Shown: in pieces, positions 1 to 6,122 of the stretch
Numbering within the stretch: the stretch's first letter is position 1
Layout: the number at the start of each line of letters is the position of its first letter
Origin: Actinomycetes bacterium
GTDB taxonomy: Bacteria; Actinomycetota; Acidimicrobiia; Acidimicrobiales; Acidimicrobiaceae
Reading direction: 5' to 3'
Length of the DNA: 8,733 bases
NCBI GenBank assembly: GCA_021790855.1
Contig: JAJYFP010000022.1
Coordinates: 1 to 8,733 of the forward strand
Notes under the pieces: generated by a model
What the model was told of the DNA's origin: nothing
What the model saw: only the letters and a program-made list of their open reading frames with translations
Database searches by the model: none
Position numbers and translations under genes: made by a program

Positions 1-2
1 GG

Positions 3-989
3 TGGTACCAAATTTTACCGCTAATACAGACGGTCTTAGGCAAGGCACAAAAGCACCAAGCACTTACTTTGGTGGTCTTAGCCATCCTTTTTACCCTCAT
101 AGGAGGTGTATTATTTTCCGTTACCCAGTCGGTGTCTCTATTTACAGGTCTCTACTGGGCAGTTACCACAGCAACCACAGTTGGCTATGGTGACGTAACT
201 CCAAAAAATTCAACGGGCAGAGTTGTGGCGGTCGGAGTTATGTTGACCGCTATTCCACTTTTTGCCAGCCTCTTTGCCGTAGTGGCTGCCTACCTAACAG
301 CTCAAGAGATAAGGAAGGTCATGGGACTAGATAAAAGGGCGCCCAAAGACGCCTACGTACTCATCGTCGGTTCGGGACCACTAGTTAGCCAAACCATACA
401 GGACTTGCATGACGTCGGGCGCTCATGCGTCATCGTTGCAGAGGCTAAATCGGGTGAGTTCGACGATTTCGACGAGTTCGCTCATCTCATCTCAGGATCG
501 CCCTTAGATGAGAGCACTTTAAAGCGGGCCCACCCTGAAAGGGCCGAGCAGATATTAATCGTTGCTGAAAGTGACGCAGACGTACTTTTGTGCACAGTGC
601 TCATAAAACACCTTGCACCTCACGCATCGATCATCGCCGTAGTAACATCTAGAAAAGTTGCTCAAGCGATCAGTGACCTCGGAGTCGAAGTCGTGTTCTC
701 AGCTGAAGAACTCCTAGGTCACACGTTGGCGAAATCTTTAGAGGCGCCTCATGCCTCCAAAGTCATTAGCAAACTCCTGGGCTCGGACGACTATGAGCTG
801 ATTGAAGAGTTAGTCACTAGCACACATGAAGGTAAGCGGTTGTCTGAGATAAGACGTGAAAGTCGGGACCTGATTTTAGGTGTTACCAATGACGCAGGTG
901 TCACAATAGGAGTGGCTGAAGATCCCCTTTTATCTTCAGATGATCATCTAATTTTAATACGGTCTAAGGAGAACTTGAAGAGGATGTGA
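3..989 (+). CDS. Two-TM potassium channel with RCK (TrkA-N/TrkA-C) domain, 5' partial
   Basis: K+ channel of the 2TM-pore-2TM type with a cytoplasmic RCK regulatory module. The frame is open to the left window edge. The first in-window start-like codon (TTG at 69) has no ribosome site and would cut into TM1, so the true start lies upstream. Numbering from TTG 69: TM1 about 1-20, pore helix and K+ selectivity filter TVGYGD at 37-42, TM2 about 51-78, then a Rossmann-type RCK_N domain about 95-215 beginning VLIVGSG, and a TrkA-C-like domain about 240-305. The nucleotide-binding loop reads GSGPLV, so it lacks the third glycine of the GxGxxG pattern; ligand may differ from NAD(H). The protein sits in the inner membrane and probably works as a tetramer. 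It converges on aroA with a 38-bp gap and no clear terminator. Family assignment is secure; the ligand is not. Confidence 0.93.
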   Translation, partial: WYQILPLIQTVLGKAQKHQALTLVVLAILFTLIGGVLFSVTQSVSLFTGLYWAVTTATTVGYGDVTPKNSTGRVVAVGVMLTAIPLFASLFAVVAAYLTAQEIRKVMGLDKRAPKDAYVLIVGSGPLVSQTIQDLHDVGRSCVIVAEAKSGEFDDFDEFAHLISGSPLDESTLKRAHPERAEQILIVAESDADVLLCTVLIKHLAPHASIIAVVTSRKVAQAISDLGVEVVFSAEELLGHTLAKSLEAPHASKVISKLLGSDDYELIEELVTSTHEGKRLSEIRRESRDLILGVTNDAGVTIGVAEDPLLSSDDHLILIRSKENLKRM

Positions 990-1027
990 GTCCTCAACAC
1001 ACTTTGACACACTTCGCTAGATAGCCT

Positions 1028-2383
1028 TCACGCAGTAAATGTCTCCCCGCTCCAGAGTGTCGCCATGTCTTCCATGAAGTTATCGTACGAGGTCTCTACA
1101 CAACCAAAGTCTTCGATCACGGTATCACCTTTGGCCCTCGTTGCCATGATAGCAGCACACATAGCGATACGATGATCTCCATAACTTTGCACGCTGCAGG
1201 TTTTCGGCGAAAACTCTGAGTCACCGTCTACTCTGAGCGATGAACCATCGCTTCTAACTCGTGCTCCAAAGCGTTCGAGCATCTCCACCGTAGTAGAGAT
1301 GCGATCTGACTCTTTCGTGCGCAACTCCTCGATGCCATGAAATACGGTGGTTCCACTAGCGAAACATGCAACCGTAGCCAACAGTGGCACCTCATCGATC
1401 AATCCAGGTACTTCGTTAGCACGGATCTCAGTACCTCTCAATTTAGAGTACTTGACCATCAAGTCTCCCTTGGAGAATACATCCATATCGCTCCTGCACT
1501 CATCGATCCTCGCCCCCATGCGTCGTAGGACTGAGATATAAGCGTCACGGCCCTCGCCCAAATAGAGCTGCTTGAAAGTGACCTCTGATCCTGGTGTAAT
1601 CAGAACTCCTCCAATAAAAAATGCGGCTTGGGAGGGATCCGAAGGAATGGAAAGCTTAAACCCCTCCGGGGCGGAACTCATCTGCTGTACTGTGATCTCT
1701 CTGCCTTCGTCTTTGGGTTCGATCTTATGATCGATACCCAGATATGCCAGAAACTCTTCGGTATGAGAGCGCGTTCTAATACGTTCTCGTACAAGCGTAG
1801 TTCCCTGTGCAAAGAGGCCAGCCAGAATCAAGGCAGACTTGACCTGCGCAGATGGTACTTGTGTGTCAAGTTCCTTACCTTTTAAAGCAGTCCCTCTTAT
1901 TGCAATCGGTGCAAGTGCTCCATATTCTCTTCCATCTATCGTTGCGCCCAGTTCTCGCAAAGGAGCAACCACCCTCATCATCGGTCGCTTTACGATTGAG
2001 GAATCTCCCGTCAAGACGAAATGTCCGTCAACCCCGCTCAAAACTCCTGTCATGAGGCGCAGCAACGTACCTGAATTATCCACATCTAGAATCCGCGAAG
2101 GCTCCTTATAGCCCCTTAAACCTTTGGCATTTACAGTTACCGACGTGCTATCGACTGAGTCCCTTACGACATCGACACCAAGGGCGGATAGGAGTTTATA
2201 AGTCGCCTTCACATCGCGCCCTGAAGAGAGTCCTGTAATCTTTGACGTTCCGTTACATAGTGACGCAAAGATGAGAGCGCGATGCGATATCGATTTGTCT
2301 CCCGGCGATATGAGTTCCCCAGAAAAAGGAGCGGTTCCGCCTCGAACTACGGCTCTGACTCGATCATAAGTTTGGTCTTGCAT
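1028..2383 (-). CDS. aroA: 3-phosphoshikimate 1-carboxyvinyltransferase (EPSP synthase)
   Basis: Joins shikimate-3-phosphate and PEP to form EPSP, the sixth step of the cytoplasmic shikimate pathway. The 451-residue length is normal for the two-domain family. Visible motifs: PGDKSISHRA at 27-36, DNSGTLLRLM at 102-111 (the active-site loop aligned to E. coli N94-G96-R100), KRPM at 132-135, SAQVK at 178-182, RSHTE at 205-209, the catalytic-Asp region GLIDEVPLLA at 327-336 (D330), KESDR at 357-361 (E358 aligned to E. coli E341) and YGDHRIAM at 401-408. RxHxE, GDKS and SAQxK are marks of the class II group. The fourth class II mark, NxTR, is not present; the place where it is expected reads YLGEGR at 274-279. 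The ATG is 7 bp after the aroH stop and has no strong ribosome site, suggesting translational coupling. It is last in its cluster. Confidence 0.97.
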   Translation of the reverse strand: MQDQTYDRVRAVVRGGTAPFSGELISPGDKSISHRALIFASLCNGTSKITGLSSGRDVKATYKLLSALGVDVVRDSVDSTSVTVNAKGLRGYKEPSRILDVDNSGTLLRLMTGVLSGVDGHFVLTGDSSIVKRPMMRVVAPLRELGATIDGREYGALAPIAIRGTALKGKELDTQVPSAQVKSALILAGLFAQGTTLVRERIRTRSHTEEFLAYLGIDHKIEPKDEGREITVQQMSSAPEGFKLSIPSDPSQAAFFIGGVLITPGSEVTFKQLYLGEGRDAYISVLRRMGARIDECRSDMDVFSKGDLMVKYSKLRGTEIRANEVPGLIDEVPLLATVACFASGTTVFHGIEELRTKESDRISTTVEMLERFGARVRSDGSSLRVDGDSEFSPKTCSVQSYGDHRIAMCAAIMATRAKGDTVIEDFGCVETSYDNFMEDMATLWSGETFTA

Positions 2384-2390
2384 CTAGCAC

Positions 2391-2753
2391 TTATTCCGGT
2401 AGGTCATCGCGTAGTCCCCTTGCACCATGCAAGTATACATGGTGCAACTCACCGCGACTTTTGGAAGTCTCGAGGTGCACCAGAACTCTGAGACAAAGTG
2501 GAGTGGCGTCAACGACGTCAAGTTCCCTGGCGCACATGAGAGGAACATCACCGAGTCCAAGCTCTCGCGCTGCTGCGGCGGGAAACATTGAACGCACGTC
2601 ATCCGTTGCTGTAAAGATGATAGAGATCAACTGCTCCTTATCGATATCATTGACTTCGAACATCTTAGAGACCAGTTCTTTGGTCTTTTTCGTCACTTCA
2701 CTAACGCTATCCTCATCGACCGTAGTCGCACCTCGGAGTCCTCTAACTGGCAT
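2391..2753 (-). CDS. aroH: Monofunctional AroH-type chorismate mutase
   Basis: Rearranges chorismate to prephenate, the branch step toward phenylalanine and tyrosine. The protein has 120 residues, close to the Bacillus subtilis AroH trimeric enzyme (about 127), and belongs to that fold rather than to the AroQ helical type. Residues matching the B. subtilis active site are all visible: R7 in RGLRGATT, F57, R63, C74, E77 (Bsu E78), R89 (Bsu R90) and Y107 (Bsu Y108) in HHVYL. The enzyme therefore looks intact. The ATG lacks a Shine-Dalgarno; a TATACT box ends 7 nt before it, consistent with a leaderless transcript. It lies 7 bp upstream of aroA, so the two shikimate/chorismate steps are almost certainly co-expressed. 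Confidence 0.95.
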   Translation of the reverse strand: MPVRGLRGATTVDEDSVSEVTKKTKELVSKMFEVNDIDKEQLISIIFTATDDVRSMFPAAAARELGLGDVPLMCARELDVVDATPLCLRVLVHLETSKSRGELHHVYLHGARGLRDDLPE

Positions 2754-2760
2754 CTACGAA

Positions 2761-2766
2761 AGTATA
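2761..2766 (-). promoter_or_regulatory. Candidate -10 box for leaderless aroH-aroA transcript
   Basis: On the minus strand TATACT (5 of 6 to TATAAT, and fitting the actinobacterial TAnnnT pattern) is followed by 7 nt and then the aroH ATG. That spacing would place the transcription start at or next to the initiation codon. No convincing -35 hexamer is visible at the expected distance. No Shine-Dalgarno precedes aroH, which fits leaderless translation. The promoter role is inference. Confidence 0.4.
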
Positions 2767-2776
2767 TAACGTCACA

Positions 2777-2806
2777 GAACCCAAAGAATCGCTATAGCGC
2801 CGGTTC
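2777..2806. repeat. Nested inverted repeats between rluB and aroH
   Basis: A perfect 10-bp palindrome CGCTATAGCG (2790-2799) lies inside a pair of 5-bp arms, GAACC (2777-2781) and GGTTC (2802-2806). The central palindrome has no loop, so it looks more like a dimeric-protein site than a hairpin. The outer arms could close a short stem. There is no T-tract, so a standard intrinsic terminator is not supported. It sits just upstream of the candidate aroH -10 box. Confidence 0.35.
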
Positions 2807-2816
2807 CCTTGTCGTG

Positions 2817-3572
2817 TCATCTGTCAGTCTGGGGCCTTGACCTCACGTTAGCTGACGACGCGTTCCGCAACTGAATCACCTCTTTTGGGGACAATTCTCT
2901 GTACTCTCCAGGTTTCAATGTCCGATCTGTTATAGGTCCAATTCGTATTCGCACCAATCTTACAACCTCATTTGACACCGACTCATACATTCGGCGGATC
3001 TGGCGATTTTTACCTTCGTGCAATGTCATTCGCACTACTTGAAGATCCAACCGACTTATACGGGTTGGCAACGTCGGACCATCATCTAAAATAACTCCCC
3101 TTTTAAGCTTTGAAAGTTCAGAATCAGTAGGCGGACGTCTGAGATGCACCAAGTACTCCTTTTCGACTCCATAAGACGGATGAGTTATCTGAAAGGCTAT
3201 GTCCCCATCGTTAGTCATGATAAGTAAACCCTCAGAGTCTCCGTCAAGTCTACCCACTGGAAACACCCTTGGTTCTTTGGGGACCAGTTCGACAACGGTT
3301 GTTCTACCATGAGGATCTGAAGAAGTGCTTATGACTCCTCTCGGTTTGTTCAACAGATAATAGACCAAGTTAGCTTTCGTGGACACGACCTGTCCATCAA
3401 CTTCTAAACGATCCCTCTCTGGCGTCACGCGATCTCCAAGTACCGCCACCGTTCCATTGACCTTAACCCGTCTCGCAAGTATGATCTCCTCGCAGACGCG
3501 GCGCGAGCCATACCCAAGACGCGCTAGTACCTTTTGGACCCGCTCAGGACCGTTGTCCGCCAAGTCATTCAT
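2817..3572 (-). CDS. rluB: 23S rRNA pseudouridine synthase, RluB/RsuA family
   Basis: Isomerises a specific uridine of 23S rRNA to pseudouridine (position 2605 in E. coli RluB), acting during ribosome assembly. An N-terminal S4 RNA-binding domain (about 9-65, beginning ERVQKVLARLGYGSRR) precedes the RsuA-type catalytic domain (about 69-235). The active-site motif GRLD at 107-110 carries catalytic D110, followed by SEGLLIMTNDG. The family motif GKNRQIRRM is at 187-195. The 251-residue length is typical of the short actinobacterial/Firmicutes form. The ATG directly follows the scpB TAG with zero spacing and there is no good ribosome site, so translation is probably coupled to scpB. The scpA-scpB-rluB order is a widespread conserved arrangement in Gram-positive bacteria. 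RluB rather than RsuA or RluE is inferred from this context. Confidence 0.94.
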   Translation of the reverse strand: MNDLADNGPERVQKVLARLGYGSRRVCEEIILARRVKVNGTVAVLGDRVTPERDRLEVDGQVVSTKANLVYYLLNKPRGVISTSSDPHGRTTVVELVPKEPRVFPVGRLDGDSEGLLIMTNDGDIAFQITHPSYGVEKEYLVHLRRPPTDSELSKLKRGVILDDGPTLPTRISRLDLQVVRMTLHEGKNRQIRRMYESVSNEVVRLVRIRIGPITDRTLKPGEYRELSPKEVIQLRNASSANVRSRPQTDR

Positions 3573-4187
3573 CTAAGAACTACTATCAGAAAACAAAGCC
3601 TCTTCCAAATCTTCAACGACTCTTGCATCAGGAACAAACTCGTCTAGTGGAGGAAGCTCTTCCAAAGAGTAAAGCCCAAGTCGCTCCAAGAACAACCTTG
3701 TGGTTCTAAACAGCAATGCCTTTCCTGGACCATCGTCACGTTCTTTTGACTCTATGTATCCTCGTTCAACCAGCAGTCGAAGAGTTGCGTCTGAGTTTAC
3801 TCCTCGAATATGAGTTATTTGAGCTCTGGAGATCGGCTGCCGATATGCAACAATTGCAAGGACTTCTAAGGCTGCTTTGGATAATCTCTCTTTGTAGCTC
3901 AAGTCAATATAACGTTTGACCACTGATTCAAACTCCGGACGAGTTCGTATCTGGTATCCACCACCTATCTCAGCTAAGTAGAAGGCCCTTTGCGACTCAT
4001 CATAAAATCTTCTCAGCGTCGATATAGACTCGACAACAGCCTCTAGGTCCACCGCGAGCATATCCGAGATCTCACTTGCAGAGAGAGGTTCCGACGCAAC
4101 CACGAGTAGCGCTTCAATGCTGGGAACAACCTCTTGTGTTAAAGGTCCAAACGCACCGTTACCTTTCATCTCGTCGGCCGCTTTCAC
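3573..4187 (-). CDS. scpB: Segregation and condensation protein B
   Basis: Kite subunit of the SMC-ScpA-ScpB complex, which binds the kleisin ScpA and organises and segregates the chromosome. From the GTG start it has 204 residues: a first winged-helix domain (about 22-95, with EALLVVASEPLSASEIS) and a second (about 101-172) holding the signatures LSKAALEVLAIVAYRQPI at 102-119 and RGVNSD at 128-133, then a short acidic tail. Start choice: the frame can begin at TTG 4208 (overlapping the scpA stop), ATG 4202, ATG 4190 or GTG 4187. Only GTG 4187 has a GGAGG (4193-4197) at a proper 5-nt spacing. The extra seven residues of the longest form carry no family homology that I recognise. It sits between scpA and rluB in an evident operon. 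Confidence 0.95.
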   Translation of the reverse strand: MKAADEMKGNGAFGPLTQEVVPSIEALLVVASEPLSASEISDMLAVDLEAVVESISTLRRFYDESQRAFYLAEIGGGYQIRTRPEFESVVKRYIDLSYKERLSKAALEVLAIVAYRQPISRAQITHIRGVNSDATLRLLVERGYIESKERDDGPGKALLFRTTRLFLERLGLYSLEELPPLDEFVPDARVVEDLEEALFSDSSS

Positions 4188-4192
4188 CATCA

Positions 4193-4197
4193 CCTCC
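4193..4197 (-). promoter_or_regulatory. Ribosome binding site deciding the scpB start
   Basis: GGAGG on the minus strand, 5 nt before GTG 4187 but only 2 nt before ATG 4190 and downstream of TTG 4208 and ATG 4202. It lies directly after the scpA stop codon, so terminating ribosomes could reinitiate here. Confidence 0.6.
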
Positions 4198-4204
4198 ACC
4201 ATTT

Positions 4205-4996
4205 TCAATCTATAGCTCGAATCAGCTCAGCAAACTTTTCAAATTCGACTTCCGACACCTCTGCACCTAGACTAACCAAAACGCCCTCTTTGTCGTCTAT
4301 CTCAGTCATCTCGAGGATAAGAACGCCTGCTCGAGCTCCTTCGAGGATAATGAGAAAACTCACCACCACCTCGAAACGGCTTGTGGAAAACTTGATCAGC
4401 TCCGCAAACGTAACCTTCTTAAACGTGATGATCTTTCCCATCACCGCCTCACCAACCTCACGGACAGAGATTGGAACTGTAGTGATGTGTGAAGCGTCTA
4501 TCACCTCCTGCTCAACTGTAGACACCATACGCTCGAAGACGTCTCTAAGGTCTTTAGGAGATATCTTTCTAAGTGGATCCGCAATATCTGCCACAAGTTC
4601 CAGATCAGGCCCTACGCTTCGAGCAATCGTCGTGCTCGTCTCTTCAATACATCGCTGGATCTCCAAGGAGACTTCCTTGAAGACAGTGGCTCCCAAAATA
4701 GAGATGAGAAGCAGTTCTTTCTCTTCGGCGGAAGAGATCTCATCTAGATCAAGATCTTCCTCTGATGTTTTTCCTAACATGCTTCGACACTTATGTCTAA
4801 GAAGAGTAGTCATAACCGATATAAAGCGGCTCAATGTGTCAAGGGGGTGGGTACTACGGGCATCGATCGCTTCAATGAACTCCAACACCAAAGAAAACAA
4901 AGTAATAGAGTTGACATCTATCTTTCCCGAGGTAACATTCCCCATGAGAAGATCGATCGGACCCTCGAAGTCATTGATTTTGACGTTATAGGTCAT
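4205..4996 (-). CDS. scpA: Segregation and condensation protein A (kleisin)
   Basis: Kleisin subunit that bridges the SMC head domains and binds a ScpB dimer, acting on the nucleoid. The protein has 263 residues, normal for the family. The N-terminal SMC-neck-binding region starts with the signature FEGPIDLL at 10-17. The middle (about 75-110) is acidic and charged (EEDLDLDEISSAEEKE), as in other ScpA linkers. The C-terminal winged helix (about 190-255) contains FAELI and VVSFLIILEGARAG, matching the usual V-x-FLALLEL pattern. The ATG overlaps the end of the nucleosidase gene by 11 nt and has a GGAG (5003-5006) 6 nt upstream, inside that gene. Assignment is secure from the N-terminal motif plus the adjacent scpB. 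Confidence 0.95.
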   Translation of the reverse strand: MTYNVKINDFEGPIDLLMGNVTSGKIDVNSITLFSLVLEFIEAIDARSTHPLDTLSRFISVMTTLLRHKCRSMLGKTSEEDLDLDEISSAEEKELLLISILGATVFKEVSLEIQRCIEETSTTIARSVGPDLELVADIADPLRKISPKDLRDVFERMVSTVEQEVIDASHITTVPISVREVGEAVMGKIITFKKVTFAELIKFSTSRFEVVVSFLIILEGARAGVLILEMTEIDDKEGVLVSLGAEVSEVEFEKFAELIRAID

Positions 4997-5753
4997 CTAT
5001 AACTCCGTTCTTGCCTAGTCCAATCTCAATTAAATGGGCAATGGTAGAAGCAATCAACTTCGAGCCTTCCCAGGAGCAAAACGCGAACACTTCCCTAGCT
5101 ACTTCTTTTGAGTCAGCCGAGTCTGACACTACCCTCAGTGCGCCCCAGGGAACACCATGGTTTATTGCCACTTTAGCTATCGCTCCAGTCTCCATATCCA
5201 CAAGCTGTGCGGCCGGAAACTGCGAAACAATTGCTGACTTTTGTTCTACCGAAGTTACCAACGTATCTCCCGTTGCTACTGTTGCTGTATGCAAAGTAGC
5301 TCTTGTGCCAAAACGATCATAAACACTACAACTCCAAGACTCCAGCAGCGGCTCGACGGCAAGATGCAGTGTTTCTGTAACCTTGGCATGTGATCGATAC
5401 AGTGGACTGCTTTGGCCCATAGCTACACCAGGACTTTCAACGATGGGGAGAAGATCGAGATCATGTTCTAGCGCCGTTGTTACTAAAGCGATATCGCCAA
5501 CGTTGAAATCATCCGCTAACGATCCTGATACTCCAATTGAGATGAGAACATCGACATAATGCAAGCTAAGTAGCATCGCCGCCGCCGAAGCCGCATTGAC
5601 TTTACCGACTCCGCTTATACACAGTACTAGTTCATCGCCAAAGTAAATCTCCTGTGTCTTTGCATATTTGTCCGCCTTGTGAATACGGCTTGCAAACAAA
5701 TCTAACGAGTGGGAAAGTTCTGCTTCCATAGCAACAATCACCCCAATGGTCAA
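4986..5753 (-). CDS. mtnN: 5'-methylthioadenosine/S-adenosylhomocysteine nucleosidase
   Basis: Phosphorylase/nucleosidase superfamily protein predicted to cleave the glycosidic bond of MTA and SAH, releasing adenine and recycling by-products of SAM-dependent reactions. Numbering from TTG 5753 (255 residues): VIVAMEAE puts the catalytic-site Glu at 12, the same number as in E. coli MtnN; SGVGKVNAA at 47-55; the ribose-binding VDMETGAIA has E188; RVVSDSADS has D211, aligned to catalytic D197 of E. coli. Start choice: an in-frame TAA directly precedes ATG 5768 and that ATG has no ribosome site, whereas AAGGAG (5759-5764) sits 5 nt before TTG 5753. It is the first gene of the minus-strand cluster and overlaps scpA by 11 nt. 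A futalosine hydrolase (MqnB) or another nucleoside hydrolase is the main alternative. Confidence 0.87.
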   Translation of the reverse strand: MTIGVIVAMEAELSHSLDLFASRIHKADKYAKTQEIYFGDELVLCISGVGKVNAASAAAMLLSLHYVDVLISIGVSGSLADDFNVGDIALVTTALEHDLDLLPIVESPGVAMGQSSPLYRSHAKVTETLHLAVEPLLESWSCSVYDRFGTRATLHTATVATGDTLVTSVEQKSAIVSQFPAAQLVDMETGAIAKVAINHGVPWGALRVVSDSADSKEVAREVFAFCSWEGSKLIASTIAHLIEIGLGKNGVIDDL

Positions 5754-5758
5754 TGAAA

Positions 5759-5764
5759 CTCCTT
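5759..5764 (-). promoter_or_regulatory. Ribosome binding site deciding the mtnN start
   Basis: AAGGAG on the minus strand, 5 nt before TTG 5753. It lies inside the reading that would begin at ATG 5768, so it argues for the TTG start. Confidence 0.55.
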
Positions 5765-6004
5765 CCATTTACCACGGGTTCGCTCCGTGTATCATCTTGA
5801 GAAAAGCCTACTCTAACTACTTTAGATGACATAATCCCCGCAGCACGATACGAAAGATGAGCTAAGTCGAGAGACAAAGCCTTAAATATCTTGAACCATT
5901 ACCCATAGCCAAAGTCCCATAAATATAAGCACTGACACACAAAGGGCATTTCAGGACTCCATAAAGTTAACTTCGGACCAAAGTGTTGGAAAGCATGCGC
6001 TAGA

Positions 6005-6052
6005 TCAGCACCTTCGCTGAACAAACTATCTGAAACAAGCTGGAGGTGCTCC
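6005..6052 (+). promoter_or_regulatory. Mutually exclusive stem-loops upstream of trpS
   Basis: Three pairings share bases on the + strand. First, TCAGC (6005-6009) with GCTGA (6016-6020), with a 6-nt loop. Second, AGCACCTTCG (6007-6016) with TGGAGGTGCT (6041-6050), ten contiguous pairs including two G-U. Third, GGAG (6042-6045) with CTCC (6049-6052), with a 3-nt loop. The long stem excludes both short ones. A switch or attenuator role is inference and depends on the region being transcribed into the trpS leader. Confidence 0.3.
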
Positions 6053-6081
6053 CCATAAATTCTTGATACGGCGTCGTGAGA

Positions 6082-6102
6082 TTACAAGAGTCGCCATTGT
6101 AA
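6082..6102. repeat. Inverted repeat TTACAA-N9-TTGTAA before trpS
   Basis: Perfect 6-bp arms (6082-6087 and 6097-6102) separated by 9 bp, ending 20 bp before the trpS ATG. The arm spacing suits a dimeric repressor half-site pair or a small hairpin. No regulator is identifiable from the window. Confidence 0.35.
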
Positions 6103-6122
6103 GGTGTAAATAAGGCAAGTAC

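Larger units (their letters stand above)
5769..6122. other. Divergent intergenic region between mtnN and trpS
   Basis: About 354 bp without a supported gene; it must hold the promoters for both directions. I see no tRNA, no T-box consensus and no clean -35/-10 pair. It contains a CACGG/CCGTG hairpin (5773-5777 with 5785-5789) close to mtnN, a cluster of competing stems at 6005-6052, and an inverted repeat at 6082-6102 just before trpS. The short readable frames inside have no family signature. Confidence 0.6.

Noticed and set aside
1..10. GGTGGTACC at the left edge resembles the core of a T-box antiterminator.
   Set aside because: It lies inside the open frame of the potassium channel gene, no other T-box element (specifier loop, AGCC-type bulge, terminator) is visible, and no synthetase gene follows.
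2..193. A 63-codon + strand frame at the left edge.
   Set aside because: It overlaps the channel pore region in another frame; the channel frame has exact pore and RCK motifs, so this is a shadow.
4290..4991. A 233-codon open frame on the + strand opposite scpA.
   Set aside because: It is fully antisense to scpA, its translation is low-complexity Ser/Arg/Ile-rich with no family motif, and it has no ribosome site of note.
5632..5877. An 81-codon minus-strand frame spanning the mtnN 5' end and the upstream gap.
   Set aside because: It has no recognisable family features and its 3' half is a shadow of mtnN; the mtnN frame holds the conserved catalytic residues.
5769..6122. A tRNA or small RNA gene in the divergent gap.
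   Set aside because: The GGTTCG stretch near 5777 recalls a T-loop, but no acceptor, D or anticodon stems can be drawn around it on either strand.
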